Translations under genes and position numbers: made by a program
Part shown: positions 32,496 to 42,170 of the stretch, one piece after another
Layout of the letters: every line of letters starts with the position of its first letter
How positions within the stretch are numbered: the first letter of the stretch is position 1
Notes under the pieces: generated by a model
What the model saw: only the letters and a program-made list of their open reading frames with translations
What the model was told of the DNA's origin: nothing
Databases searched by the model: none
Origin: Acidimicrobiia bacterium
GTDB lineage: Bacteria > Actinomycetota > Acidimicrobiia > Spongiisociales > UBA11373
Assembly: GCA_029263095.1 (NCBI GenBank)
Contig: JAJCYA010000032.1
Coordinates: 1 to 53,744 of the forward strand
Reading direction: 5' to 3'
Length of the DNA: 53,744 nucleotides

Positions 32496-35400
32496 CTACC
32501 TCTCCTGCGTCGCTGTCTCCCTCTTGTGGGGTTCATAGACCCACTCGCCGCGAGTCCGCTCCCACTCGAGCCGTTCGCGCTCTTCACCCTTGAGCGATGG
32601 GGTGACGAACAGCAACAAGCTCGGCAGCACCAGCAAGGTCACCAGCACGGCCAGAGCGATCATCACCGCTGTCAGGACTCCGTAGACGGCAAAGATCGGC
32701 ATCGGGGCCATTCCCAGCACCGCAAAACCTGCGATAGAGGTAAGCGCCGACAGGGTCAATGCACCTCCGGTTCCTTCACCTGCCCTCCGTAGTGCTGGGA
32801 AGCGACTTGGTTCGCCTGCGAGCTCCTCGATGAATCGCACCGTGAAGTGGGTGGCGAAGTCGATACCAACTCCGATCGAGATGGCAGCGATAGTCGCCGT
32901 CACCGGGTTGATCGAGTAGTCGGCGAGGTACATGAACCCGTACACCCACGCCACCACCAGCAGGATCGGTGTGACCGATACCAGCGAGTACTTGATCGAT
33001 TTCAGCATCCACGACACGATCCCGAATGTCAGCAGCAGCGCCAGCGGTAGGGACAGCAGCATCGACTTCGTGAAGGCATCCAATGTGTTGCGGAAAGTGA
33101 TCGGCTCTCCCGACACGCTGATCAGATCGATATCGGCGCCAGCCGTCGCGGTGCGCAGGTTCGCCGCGGCTTCATCGAGGGCCGCTTGGGTGGCATCGAT
33201 GATGGGGCCGTCGGTGAGGGTGCCCGTTATCACCTCTAGGCGGGTGCCCTGGACGGCTCCGTCCAAGTAGAGGATCTTCCGCACCGTGTCGGGCGTAAAG
33301 ACGACCTGCCCGGAGTCGCCGCGCAGTCCATCGGCGGTCGCCACGGCATACACCGCGGCAACCTGTGCAGCCGTATCGGGGAATCCGTCGCCGTCGGCAT
33401 CGGTGATATCGACTCCCATGGCCGTCGCCACATCACCGCCCGCCGTCGCGGACACCGTGGCGAACTTCGCCAGGCTGAGTGCGTTTGGTGGGACGTCGAC
33501 TTCACCGTCGAGGTCGCGTACCAATTCGACGCCGGAGTTCGTGACCTCATCAATCGCGTCCTGCATCGCGACCAGGGTCGCCGGATCGGTGAGGTCGCCT
33601 TCGACGTAGATATAGCCCGAGAACGTTCCGAGATCGCCAAAGTGGAACTCCTGGCGCTCCAGGCTCTGTACAGCGTCGGACTTGCTCGACAAGAAGTCTG
33701 AAAACGAGAAGTCCGATCGGACCTGAAGTGCGCCCACAACCCCGACCGCGGCCAGCGCCACTACGACCGGAATCGTGATGACCCTCCACCGTGCCAGGAA
33801 ATGGACCACGTAGCCGGCAAAGTGGAGTCCGTGGCCGACACCCTTGACCTCCTCGCTGACGGCGACTCCCTTGTCTGCGGCTCGCCTGTTGCGTCGACGC
33901 GTCCACCGGAATGGCAGGTAGATGAACAGCAGTCCGAATATGACCAGTGCGATCACGCCGACGACGGGGAACTGCACGGCCCCGGCCACCATCGCTCCGG
34001 CGAACAGCGCTGCGAACACAAACCCGATCCTGGTCAGGATGCGAGGGCCGTGTTGCACCGGAGGAGATCCCATGGCATCTTCGATCACCAAGACCAACTT
34101 CGGAGTCAACAACCCAAGGATCACATAGGCGGTGAGTAGCGCTATGGCTGCACCGATACCGAATTGGATGATCGACTCGATGCCCGACACGGCATTGGAA
34201 AGGAATGCCGCCGCCGACGACAACGCCGCCAACGTCAGCGCCAACATCACTGCCGACATACCCTTGGCATAGGCCCGCTCACGGCTGTGACCGTTCACCT
34301 GAGCCTCTCGGGCACGACCGATGGCGTGAATGAAGAAGTCCACCCCAAAGCTGATGATCGAAATCGGGATGATGAATCCGAGCAGCAACCCGCCCTTGAG
34401 TCCCGCCAGCCCGAATACTCCCTTGTAGATGATGGTCGTCACGGCGATACCAGCACCCACGAATACCGCCGCCCAATACGAGCGCAGCAAGATCCCCACG
34501 ACGAGAAGAATGATGACGACCGCTCCGAGGATGAACGGCGCAGCTTCTGCGGCCTGGTCCTCGAACTCCAGATTGAAATCGATCGCCAATCCCAAGGCAG
34601 TGAAGTGCTGCTGCTCGCCGCGCAGTTCGACCTGGACCTCGCGAAGCCACCGTTCGGACTCGAGGAATCGCTCGAGGTCGATGATGTCCTGATCAGTCGA
34701 GGTCGTGGTGATCTCGAAGGTGTCGATATCCCAACTGACCAACGCCTGATAGGCAGGACTCTCCCATACCTCGATTTGCTGGTCGGCAACGGTCTGTGGA
34801 GTCGCCGTCGCCAGATCGGACAGCATTGCCCTGAGGAACACGGTCGGCGAAGACGGCGCCAGAACTGTGTTCAGCGCCACCTTGACGTCGGCGTCGGAGG
34901 CGCTCTCCAACCCCCCACCCAGTTCGGCGTCGACGGCATCGGCGATCGAGTAGATGCCGTCGACATCGACTCCGAGATCACGATTGAAGGTCGAGACCAG
35001 GTGAGCGTTGAGCGGGTCACCGAGAACCTCGCGGTTTGCGGAGCGCAAGGAGTCGGAGTTCGTCTTCCACTCGAGCAACGCGTCACGCGTCAGGACATCG
35101 CTGTCGCCTCGACCCTCGACCAGGAACACGGACCCTTGAGACCCGGTTGTGAACGAGAAGACGTCCTCGACCCGCTGGGCGGTGTCGTACATCTCTCCAG
35201 ATGGATCGAATTCAGGCTCCTCATCGGAACCCAAGACGGTGAACGCGCCCGCCATCAGCACGGCAAACACGAGGACGGCCGCCGTAATCCAGGCATAGCG
35301 CCGGTTTACCCACTCGAAGAATTTCAGTCCCATCTCTCCCTCACTCCTCATCGAGATTCTCTGATCCAATACCCGGCTACCCGCAACTGCAGGACCGACA

Positions 35401-36056
35401 GTGGCCCTCGAGCCTCCGCCACGGCGGAAGACGAGAACTAAACCACCCAACACCGAAACGACTCCGAACGCAAAAATGCCCCACGCCACGACAACGAAGT
35501 TGGAAAGCCGGGCACCCAACACCAGATCGGCGTCGATGCCGATCGACCCATCGGCGTTCATAACCACGATGGACCATTCGCCTTGCTCTATCGACCAGTC
35601 CAGGGTTTGCACGCCGGGACCCTCGACCGAGGCCACCCAGACCGCTTCGGTACCGGGCGCGGCCGGTTTGGAGGCACCCTGGTGGTGTCGGTAGTCGATG
35701 TCCGCACCCTCGAACTCGATGCCATCGACCTCGTCGTAGACGGTTCCGCCCAGGTAGGTCTCGATGTCGGCGGCGTCGGCGATTCCGAGGAAGAGGTCGG
35801 TACCTTGATTCGAAGACCCGGTGATTCGCACATCCACCGGATCGGTCAGTCGATCCGCAACCCACCCGGGGGCGTCCACAAGTACCTCCACCCCTTCGGA
35901 TGTGATCGCGAACGAGGACCGCTCGAACCGATGACCGTCCGAGACGAAGAAGCCATCTGAATCGCGATCCTCATTCAGGGCGATCAAGGCCCCGGCAATT
36001 GCCGCCGCGCCCACTAGAACACCAAGAACCCCCGTAAAGACGCGCACCACGCGCAT
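32496..36056 (-). CDS. RND/MMPL-family exporter with extra N-terminal domain
   Basis: The 1186-residue product has two parts. Residues 1-241 form an unknown domain with a membrane span at each end (about 4-24 and 204-227). Residues 242-1186 are a complete RND transporter with two MMPL halves; each half has a SxGVDF or GxGIDF-type motif in its central span (SFGVDFFIHAIGRA and GVGIDFATHFTVRF). It likely exports lipids or other hydrophobic cargo. ATG 36056 has AGAGGG upstream. An internal ATG at 35333, with GGAGTGAGGGAGAG before it, would give the transporter alone (945 residues). The fusion may thus be two overlapping products or two genes joined in frame. Confidence 0.88.
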   Translation of the reverse strand: MRVVRVFTGVLGVLVGAAAIAGALIALNEDRDSDGFFVSDGHRFERSSFAITSEGVEVLVDAPGWVADRLTDPVDVRITGSSNQGTDLFLGIADAADIETYLGGTVYDEVDGIEFEGADIDYRHHQGASKPAAPGTEAVWVASVEGPGVQTLDWSIEQGEWSIVVMNADGSIGIDADLVLGARLSNFVVVAWGIFAFGVVSVLGGLVLVFRRGGGSRATVGPAVAGSRVLDQRISMRSEGEMGLKFFEWVNRRYAWITAAVLVFAVLMAGAFTVLGSDEEPEFDPSGEMYDTAQRVEDVFSFTTGSQGSVFLVEGRGDSDVLTRDALLEWKTNSDSLRSANREVLGDPLNAHLVSTFNRDLGVDVDGIYSIADAVDAELGGGLESASDADVKVALNTVLAPSSPTVFLRAMLSDLATATPQTVADQQIEVWESPAYQALVSWDIDTFEITTTSTDQDIIDLERFLESERWLREVQVELRGEQQHFTALGLAIDFNLEFEDQAAEAAPFILGAVVIILLVVGILLRSYWAAVFVGAGIAVTTIIYKGVFGLAGLKGGLLLGFIIPISIISFGVDFFIHAIGRAREAQVNGHSRERAYAKGMSAVMLALTLAALSSAAAFLSNAVSGIESIIQFGIGAAIALLTAYVILGLLTPKLVLVIEDAMGSPPVQHGPRILTRIGFVFAALFAGAMVAGAVQFPVVGVIALVIFGLLFIYLPFRWTRRRNRRAADKGVAVSEEVKGVGHGLHFAGYVVHFLARWRVITIPVVVALAAVGVVGALQVRSDFSFSDFLSSKSDAVQSLERQEFHFGDLGTFSGYIYVEGDLTDPATLVAMQDAIDEVTNSGVELVRDLDGEVDVPPNALSLAKFATVSATAGGDVATAMGVDITDADGDGFPDTAAQVAAVYAVATADGLRGDSGQVVFTPDTVRKILYLDGAVQGTRLEVITGTLTDGPIIDATQAALDEAAANLRTATAGADIDLISVSGEPITFRNTLDAFTKSMLLSLPLALLLTFGIVSWMLKSIKYSLVSVTPILLVVAWVYGFMYLADYSINPVTATIAAISIGVGIDFATHFTVRFIEELAGEPSRFPALRRAGEGTGGALTLSALTSIAGFAVLGMAPMPIFAVYGVLTAVMIALAVLVTLLVLPSLLLFVTPSLKGEERERLEWERTRGEWVYEPHKRETATQER

Positions 36057-36294
36057 ACCCTCTTCTCCCCCACCCGCCTTAGAGGTCCCCTCCGCAGGTG
36101 TATGCAGGAATAGAAGCAGAATCGGTGTCCCCAGAAGCAGGGCCAGAAGTCCCCCCAGGGGTTGGCGGCGTGTGATTGGCAATTTCGGCGTCGCGTTCCG
36201 AGAGTCGAACAATCCTGGACCGCAGTTCCTCTTTTTGGTCAGTAGCCAAACTCGCTGGGCTCGGAGCCGATGCTTCACCTACCCTGGCCTTGCC

Positions 36295-36768
36295 TTGATA
36301 GGACGGATCCCATCCACCCTTGTCAATGACCTCGATGAGGTTGTAGTGCGCCTCGCCGCGCAACCAAGACCACTTGTTGTCGTCTTTGATGCCGACAACA
36401 CGCTGGTCCGCCAGGGGGCCTCTCCCGACGACTTCGCCCGGCACATCAACGAGGTGATCAATCGTTTCGAATCCCTCGAGTCGGTAGAGCGGGTAGTCGT
36501 CATCAGCAACGGTCCCCAGCGAGGGGCTGATCGGATGATCGGCCGCGGCAATAAGCCTTGGACCAGCCGACGCCGCCTCGGCATCACCCGTCGCTCGGCG
36601 ACACCGATTTGGGTTGTGGGGGACCAGGTCCTCACCGATGGCGTGTTGGCTTGGCGGCTCGGAGCTGAGTTCTATCACCTCATCATCGACCCGAACGACC
36701 AGTTTCCGCACCAAGCCACGATGCGGCGACTCGGCAAGTACTTTGCCCCGCTGATCTTCCGCCGCTGA
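36295..36768 (+). CDS. YqeG-like HAD-superfamily phosphatase
   Basis: The 157-residue protein has the HAD nucleophile motif VVVFDADNTLV (Asp32 and Asp34), a Ser/Asn motif 2 in RVVVISNG near residue 66 and IWVVGDQVLTDGVLAWRLGA near residue 105. That spacing matches the small YqeG/HAD-IIIA group, whose substrate is unknown. TTG 36295 was chosen because it places DxDNT at residue 32 as in relatives. An upstream GTG at 36172 would add 41 low-confidence residues. The start is uncertain. It diverges from the RND exporter. Confidence 0.75.
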   Translation: MIGRIPSTLVNDLDEVVVRLAAQPRPLVVVFDADNTLVRQGASPDDFARHINEVINRFESLESVERVVVISNGPQRGADRMIGRGNKPWTSRRRLGITRRSATPIWVVGDQVLTDGVLAWRLGAEFYHLIIDPNDQFPHQATMRRLGKYFAPLIFRR

Positions 36769-36774
36769 ATCCAA

Positions 36775-37323
36775 TCAGCTCTCGTCGCCGTCGCATCGGA
36801 AGGTGACGTCAACGATCTCCTTGAGTTCTGGCGGGATCCACGGAGAGTCGGAGAAGGTCTCCCGATCCTTGGTGGAGTCGAGGCTCTCCTGAGCGGCAGC
36901 ACAGATGGCCAGAGCCTCCTCGTCGATCTGACGAACGGCTTCACCTTCGCGGGAAGTCCAAACGGAGGAGGCCTCCTCGAACGAATCCGCCTCCATGACC
37001 AACTCGGCTAGAGCAGCCTCTGCGGTGGCGAGTCGGGTGAGAATGTCTAGCGCGGCTGCGTGGAACTCGGCGATCTCCTCGGGAGGGTCGAGTGCCACGA
37101 ACGCGTCGAGGAAATCATTGCGAGCTTGGACGCGATCAGTCGCATACGAGCGGGCTCTCTCCAGCGATGGGTCCGTGACAAGCGCAGCCTCCCCATCGTC
37201 GATCCGCCGATTCATGGTCTCGATGAGCCTTTCGCCCTCCTCGGCGTACTCGCCAAGAGACATCGCCGAGGAGCAGGCGCCAATGAACAGGGCTGTGGTC
37301 GCGAACAGCGCTAGCAATCTCAT
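36775..37323 (-). CDS. Hypothetical lipoprotein
   Basis: The 182-residue protein has a lipoprotein signal ending in FIGACSS (lipid Cys near residue 17) and an all-helical, Glu/Ala-rich mature part (about 20-165). I recognise no domain. It contains three cysteines in total, two of them in the C-terminal third (AICAAAQ and FRCDGDES). ATG 37323 was chosen because it gives a compact signal peptide; ATG 37335 adds four residues. The gene ends seven bases from the YqeG-like stop (convergent) and lies 76 bases downstream of the ftsH stop, in the same direction as ftsH. No function is proposed. Confidence 0.7.
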   Translation of the reverse strand: MRLLALFATTALFIGACSSAMSLGEYAEEGERLIETMNRRIDDGEAALVTDPSLERARSYATDRVQARNDFLDAFVALDPPEEIAEFHAAALDILTRLATAEAALAELVMEADSFEEASSVWTSREGEAVRQIDEEALAICAAAQESLDSTKDRETFSDSPWIPPELKEIVDVTFRCDGDES

Positions 37324-37399
37324 TGGTGGAAACATATCGATGAAACCGCCGCTCGGCTCATCGGAGTGCGACAGGTGACTCGCTTATCGCGTCGACCAC

Positions 37400-39295
37400 C
37401 TAGACCGCCAACTCCTCCAAGTCCTTCGAGTTGGGGGGTCCGACCTGCTGCAGACTCCGGCCGCGCCGCCACTTGGGAACCTCGGCGAACAGCTTCTCGA
37501 TCGCTTCGGCATCGAGTGTCTCCTGCTCGATGAGAGCCTGAGCCATCCGATCCAGCGCGGGCCGGTTGGTGTTCAGGATCTGTCGGGCATCCTCGAGCGC
37601 CCGATCGAGTACCCGGCGCACCTCGCGGTCGATCTCGGCAGCGGTGTCGTCCGCGTAGTCATTCGCTCGGGTCAGGTCTCGACCAAGGAACGGCTCTTCG
37701 CCCTGCTCGAATCGTACGAACCCGATCACATCGCTCATCCCGTGACGAAGGATCATCTGCCGCGAGATCTGGGTGGCCTTTTCCAGGTCGTTGGAGGCTC
37801 CTGTCGTCGGATCTCCGAACACCAACTCCTCGGCTGCACGTCCCCCGGCCAGCATGGCCATCTGGTTGTACAACTCGCTGCGATGGACCAGATACCGGTC
37901 TTCCGTCGGCAGTGCTTGGGTATATCCGAGAGCGCGACCGCGCGGGATGATCGTCACCTTGTGAATCGGGTCGGCGCAAGGAAGTGCCCAGCCCACCAAA
38001 GCGTGACCCGCCTCGTGATAGGCCACCACCTTCCGCTCGTCCTCGGACAAGACTCGGCTGCGACGCTGCGGTCCCGCGATCACCTTGTCCACGGCATCCT
38101 CGAGTTCGACGTTGCCGACCTCGGACTTCCTTCGCCGAGTGGCCAGCAGAACCGCCTCGTTCAAGACGTTGGCCAAATCAGCGCCTGTAAAGCCTGGGGT
38201 TCGACGTGCCAATACTTCGAGATCGACATCCTCGGATACCGGTTTGCCTCTGGCGTGCACCTCGAGAATCTGGATGCGACCCCGCAGATCTGGTCTATCG
38301 ACGAGGACCTGGCGATCAAAACGGCCGGGGCGCAGCAGAGCCGGATCGAGCACATCGGGTCGGTTGGTTGCAGCCATCACGATGACTCCGGTCGATGATT
38401 CGAAGCCGTCCATCTCGACGAGCAGCTGGTTGAGGGTCTGCTCGCGCTCATCATTGCCTCCGCCGACCCCGGTACCCCGGTGACGGCCCACGGCATCGAC
38501 TTCGTCGATGAAGATGATCACGGGTGCCAATGCCTTCGCCTGGGCAAAGAGACTGCGCACCCGACTGGCCCCGACACCGACGAACATCTCGACGAAATCC
38601 GACCCCGAGATGGAAAGGAACGGCACACCCGCCTCGCCAGCCACGGCGCGTGCCAACAACGTCTTGCCTGTTCCGGGAGGCCCGGCCAAAAGAACACCCT
38701 TGGGCATCTGCGCACCCATGCTTCTGAAGCTCGCGGGATCCTCCAGGAAGTGCTTGATCTCCTCGAGTTCGTCCACTGCCTCGTCCAGACCGGCGACCTC
38801 AGAGAAGGTGACTCTCGGCTGGTCGGCAGCCACCTCGCGCGGCTTTGACTTCCCGATCGACATGATGCCGCCGCCACCCGACCTGAGGCCCCGGACGATG
38901 AGGAACCCGAGCCCAACCAGAATCACCAGCGGGAGTAGCCCGAACACGATGCCGAGTGGCGATGGCCCGCTTCTCTCGATGATCGTTGTCACGCCGGCAT
39001 CGATCAGCCGTTCCGTCAGCTCGCCCTCGAATCCATCGGCGTACGTGGCCGAGAACTCGGTGGCACCCCCGGGAAGAACCCCTGGTTCAAGCACTCCCCT
39101 GATTACGTCGGCATCGCTCTCAACGACGACCTCGACGACAACACCATCAACGATCAGATCCTCGACCCGATCGAGACTCAGATCGACTCGATCCGTTCCA
39201 CTGCTTCCAAGTAGGTTGGAGCCGAGTACCACTACCAACGGCACCCACAACAACACGACCCAACGTCCGGGCCGTCGACTCGAATCCTTCAGCAC
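37400..39295 (-). CDS. ftsH: ATP-dependent zinc metalloprotease FtsH
   Basis: The 631-residue membrane protease is complete. There is a span at about 13-30, an extracytoplasmic domain to about 112 and a second span at 114-135. The AAA+ module follows with Walker A GPPGTGKT (205-212) and Walker B IIFIDEVD (260-267), then a second region of homology ([19 protein letters not shown]). The zinc site HEAGH is at 427-431, with the third ligand Asp in ASNDLEKAT. It degrades misfolded membrane proteins and regulators. GTG 39295 has GAGGAG six bases upstream. The C-terminal tail (about 610-631) is shorter than in many relatives. Confidence 0.97.
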   Translation of the reverse strand: MLKDSSRRPGRWVVLLWVPLVVVLGSNLLGSSGTDRVDLSLDRVEDLIVDGVVVEVVVESDADVIRGVLEPGVLPGGATEFSATYADGFEGELTERLIDAGVTTIIERSGPSPLGIVFGLLPLVILVGLGFLIVRGLRSGGGGIMSIGKSKPREVAADQPRVTFSEVAGLDEAVDELEEIKHFLEDPASFRSMGAQMPKGVLLAGPPGTGKTLLARAVAGEAGVPFLSISGSDFVEMFVGVGASRVRSLFAQAKALAPVIIFIDEVDAVGRHRGTGVGGGNDEREQTLNQLLVEMDGFESSTGVIVMAATNRPDVLDPALLRPGRFDRQVLVDRPDLRGRIQILEVHARGKPVSEDVDLEVLARRTPGFTGADLANVLNEAVLLATRRRKSEVGNVELEDAVDKVIAGPQRRSRVLSEDERKVVAYHEAGHALVGWALPCADPIHKVTIIPRGRALGYTQALPTEDRYLVHRSELYNQMAMLAGGRAAEELVFGDPTTGASNDLEKATQISRQMILRHGMSDVIGFVRFEQGEEPFLGRDLTRANDYADDTAAEIDREVRRVLDRALEDARQILNTNRPALDRMAQALIEQETLDAEAIEKLFAEVPKWRRGRSLQQVGPPNSKDLEELAV

Positions 39296-39469
39296 TGCGT
39301 CTCCTCAGCGGTCTCTACCTACACAAACACGGCAGGCAACGCTCGAGCAGGCACGATGGTCGGGCACACGACACTGAGAGTGGAGGGTCGATCACCGCCA
39401 CGACGGCTGGCGGGTAGGCCGCTCGAGACCGAGCAGGACTCGAATGTGCCAGGCGGCTCCGCCGCGCGA

Positions 39470-39668
39470 GTCCACCCCCCACCAAACGCTTGCAGCGTTT
39501 GACTTCCCCCGGAGGGGAGAGTGATCAGAGAAGAAGTTGGCCAGTCCGAACTACTCCCTCTTGAAGGGGGAGTCAGCCAGCAAAGCGAGCTGGTGGGGGG
39601 AAGCTCAAGAACCCCCCATCCCCCTCGTCGCCTTGCTCCTCACGGACCCCCCACAAGGGGGGAGTGAT
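39470..39668. repeat. Double-hairpin repeat cluster, copy R3 (three units)
   Basis: The 380-base gap 39296-39675 holds no gene. Its first ~170 bases (39296-39469) show nothing recognisable; the rest is repeat. Unit one (39470-39525) has palindrome AACGCT/AGCGTT and then GACTTCCCCC-GGAGGGGAGAGT. Unit two (about 39550-39602) is inverted and resembles the third unit of R2. Unit three (39610-39668) matches R1 in reverse complement. The order (forward, inverted, forward) is the same as the last three units of R2. It ends eight bases from the 3' end of tRNA-Pro. Confidence 0.8.
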
Positions 39669-39675
39669 GTTTCAG

Positions 39676-39749
39676 TCGGGACGGCCGGATTTGAACCGGC
39701 GACCTCATCGTCCCGAACGATGCGCGCTACCAAGCTGCGCTACGTCCCG
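39676..39749 (-). tRNA. tRNA-Pro (anticodon CGG)
   Basis: On the minus strand a complete 74-base cloverleaf can be built. Acceptor CGGGACG pairs with CGTCCCG, the D-arm is GCGC/GCGC, the anticodon stem CATCG/CGATG encloses the loop TTCGGGA, and the T-arm GCCGG/CCGGC encloses TTCAAAT. The discriminator is A and CCA is not encoded. Anticodon CGG reads proline codon CCG. Repeat R3 begins eight bases past its 3' end and may act in transcript ending. Confidence 0.95.
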
Positions 39750-39788
39750 TCGGGACACGGGAGTGTAGTGGGAGGCGATCCCCAGGAA

Positions 39789-40805
39789 TCAGCTTGCGAC
39801 GAGCTCGGCGATCTGGACCGCGTTGAGAGCGGCACCCTTGCGTAGATTGTCCCCTACCACCCAGAACGAAACACCGCCTGGGCGACCGATCGTCGGTCGC
39901 AGCCGGCCGGCGAGCACTTCGTCGATGCCCGACGCATCTAGCGGAGTTGGCACCTTGTCGGTCCACAGCTCCACTCCCGGCGCCGCCGCAATGAGTTCGG
40001 AGGCCTCCGCAACACTCAGGTCTCGCTCGAACCACGTCGAAACCGCTATGCCGTGGCTCACCATGACCGGCACTCTCACACAGGTCGGTTCGACCTTGAT
40101 GCCTGGTGAATCGAGGATCTTGCGGGTCTCGTTGACCAGCTTGAGCTCTTCGTCGGTGTAGCCATCGCTCACGGCTCTCCCCGCCAACGGAAGCACGTTC
40201 CAGCCGATCGGACGGGCGTAGACACCCTGAGGTGGCTCCTCCCACGCCCCGGTGCGGAGGGCCTCGGTGTCCTGGCCGAAGTGGTCGACCTCGTCGAGAA
40301 GAGTCGCAATTCCCTGTTGACCGGATCCAGATACCGACTGATACGAAGTCGCCACCATGTCGGTGAGACCGGCCGCTCCGTGCAGCGGGCCGAGCGCCAT
40401 CAGCAAGACCATGGTGGTGCAGTTCGGGTTGGCGATGATGCCCTCGTGCTCCGTCGCGGCGTGATCGTTGACGTCGGCAACGACAAGCGGGACTCTCGGG
40501 TCCATGCGCCAGGCCGAGGAGTTGTCTACGACAACGGCTCCGGCCTCGGCAAACCTGGGAGCATGCTCTGTGGAGCGGGCGCCTCCGGCTGAGAACAAGG
40601 CGATCTCCAGACCGGTGGGATCGGCCTCACCCAGGTTCTCGATGGTCACCTCTCCCCACGCCGTTTCGATGGTCGTACCGGCGGATCGTTCCGATGCCAT
40701 CAACCTCAGCGGACCGACTGGAAACTTCCGTCTCTCCAAGGTCGAAATCATCTCGCGCCCAACGGCTCCGGTGGCGCCAACTACTGCAACGGGAATCTCA
40801 CTCAT
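39789..40805 (-). CDS. asd: Aspartate-semialdehyde dehydrogenase
   Basis: The 338-residue enzyme reduces aspartyl-phosphate to aspartate semialdehyde, the branch point to lysine/diaminopimelate, threonine and methionine. The Rossmann motif VVGATGAVGREMI is at residues 8-20, the catalytic Cys lies in ANPNCTTMVL near 131, and substrate Arg and His motifs follow (RVPVMVSHG near 248). ATG 40805 has GGAGG upstream and overlaps the lysC stop by eight bases. The upstream in-frame ATG at 40865 lies inside lysC. Coupling of the two first steps of the aspartate pathway is standard in actinobacteria. Confidence 0.96.
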   Translation of the reverse strand: MSEIPVAVVGATGAVGREMISTLERRKFPVGPLRLMASERSAGTTIETAWGEVTIENLGEADPTGLEIALFSAGGARSTEHAPRFAEAGAVVVDNSSAWRMDPRVPLVVADVNDHAATEHEGIIANPNCTTMVLLMALGPLHGAAGLTDMVATSYQSVSGSGQQGIATLLDEVDHFGQDTEALRTGAWEEPPQGVYARPIGWNVLPLAGRAVSDGYTDEELKLVNETRKILDSPGIKVEPTCVRVPVMVSHGIAVSTWFERDLSVAEASELIAAAPGVELWTDKVPTPLDASGIDEVLAGRLRPTIGRPGGVSFWVVGDNLRKGAALNAVQIAELVAS

Positions 40806-42024
40806 CCGGGGTTCCTCCATCGAGACCGAAGGCGCGATGCAAACACTCGACGGCCCGTTCCACATCGGACTCGTCGATAACGCAGGACACTCGAATCGAT
40901 GACGTCGAGATCATGTCGATATTTACACCTGCATCAGCCAACTCACGAAACATCGTGGCAGCAACCCCGGGTTCTGCCCGCATCCCGGAACCGACGATGG
41001 AGAGGCGAGCAATGTTTGGTGCCACGTCGACTCCGGCGGCTCCGATCTCCGAGGCCACCGTCTCTGCGGTCGTGCGGGCCACCTCAGCGTGCTCACGAGG
41101 AACCGTGAACGATATGTCGGTGATACCCCGCTCCGACACATTCTGCACGATCATGTCCACGCTGACGCCCTCGGAGGCAAGTGGCTCGAAGAGGGCCGCA
41201 GCCACCCCGGGACGGTCGGGAACGCCGTGCACAGTGATCTTGGTCGCCGACGTGTCGTGAGCGATTCCGCGCACGATTGCCTGTTCCATCGTCTTCTCCT
41301 TCACCCAGGTACCTGGAGCGTCGCGATACGACGAAGCCACATAAATCGGCACCCCGAAACGCATCCCAAACTCTACGGCTCGTGGCATGAGTACTCGCGC
41401 TCCGGCAGCGGCCAATTCGAGCATCTCTTCAAACGAGATCTCTTCGATCCTCCGTGCAGAGTCGATGATCCGCGGATCTGCCGTAAAGACCCCGTCCACG
41501 TCGGTGTAGATCTCACAGGCGTCGGCACCCAACGCAGCTGCCATCGCGGCGGCCGTAGCGTCCGAGCCCCCGCGCCCCAGCGTGGTGATCTCCTTGGTGT
41601 CGGGCGACACACCCTGAAAACCGGCGACGATGACGACCCGTCCCGCGTCGAGCGCCTCGCGAACCCGAAACGGACGGATGTCCTGAATCTTTGCCCCGCC
41701 ATGCGTGGTGTCGGTGAGAATGCCTGCCTGTGATCCAGTGAGGCTCATCGCCTCGACATCGAGATCCTGGATGGCCATGGCCATCAGGGCCATCGAGATT
41801 CTCTCGCCTGCGGTCAGGAGCATGTCCATCTCGCGGGGATGCTCATTGGGACTCACGTCGGCGGACAGCTGCAGTAGGTCGTCCGTGGTGCTTCCCATGG
41901 CCGAGACAATGACCACCACATCGTCACCGGCCTGGTGACGGACGGCGACGCGAGAAGCCACATTGCGGATCCGGGAGGCATCGCCGACCGAGGTACCGCC
42001 GTACTTCTGGACGACGAGGGACAT
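40798..42024 (-). CDS. lysC: Aspartokinase
   Basis: The 408-residue kinase phosphorylates aspartate, the first step of the aspartate pathway. The N-terminal kinase domain starts VVQKYGGTSVGDASR and carries GRGGSDATAAAMAAALGA near residue 150. Two ACT domains (about 265-330 and 345-400) give lysine/threonine feedback control. Actinobacterial lysC often has an internal start for a separate beta subunit; an in-frame ATG near 41280 (MEQAIVRGI, about residue 249) would fit, though its ribosome site is modest. The gene is coupled to asd. A strong inverted repeat lies 62-112 bases upstream of its start. Confidence 0.95.
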   Translation of the reverse strand: MSLVVQKYGGTSVGDASRIRNVASRVAVRHQAGDDVVVIVSAMGSTTDDLLQLSADVSPNEHPREMDMLLTAGERISMALMAMAIQDLDVEAMSLTGSQAGILTDTTHGGAKIQDIRPFRVREALDAGRVVIVAGFQGVSPDTKEITTLGRGGSDATAAAMAAALGADACEIYTDVDGVFTADPRIIDSARRIEEISFEEMLELAAAGARVLMPRAVEFGMRFGVPIYVASSYRDAPGTWVKEKTMEQAIVRGIAHDTSATKITVHGVPDRPGVAAALFEPLASEGVSVDMIVQNVSERGITDISFTVPREHAEVARTTAETVASEIGAAGVDVAPNIARLSIVGSGMRAEPGVAATMFRELADAGVNIDMISTSSIRVSCVIDESDVERAVECLHRAFGLDGGTPDE

Positions 42025-42085
42025 GGCTCAGAGTGTATCGACGGGTGGCTCGTGGGAGTTTCACCTCCTCCCGCGTATCCCCGAG

Positions 42086-42136
42086 TCTCCGGTCTCAGGG
42101 TTCCCACCCAACAAGGCTGGTCCTGAGAACCGGAGA
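42086..42136. promoter_or_regulatory. Long inverted repeat between lysC and the cyclophilin gene
   Basis: TCTCCGGTCTCAGG (42086-42099) pairs with CCTGAGAACCGGAGA (42122-42136), giving about 14 base pairs with a single bulged base around a 22-base loop. It lies in the 146-base divergent region between lysC and the gene at 42171. No T-run follows on either strand. A second small GGGAG/CTCCC hairpin is at 42052-42071, nearer lysC. It may be a leader structure of lysC or an operator; no known riboswitch core was seen. Confidence 0.5.
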
Positions 42137-42170
42137 ATGATCGCTAGAGACTGCCCTAGCCTCCTGCTCC

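Noticed and set aside
34164-35441. 425-residue plus-strand open frame
   Set aside because: It lies antisense to the RND exporter; it is Arg/Asp/Gln rich with no recognisable domain or signal.
42025-42170. Lysine riboswitch before lysC
   Set aside because: The region is too short for the five-helix lysine riboswitch core and shows none of its conserved bases.
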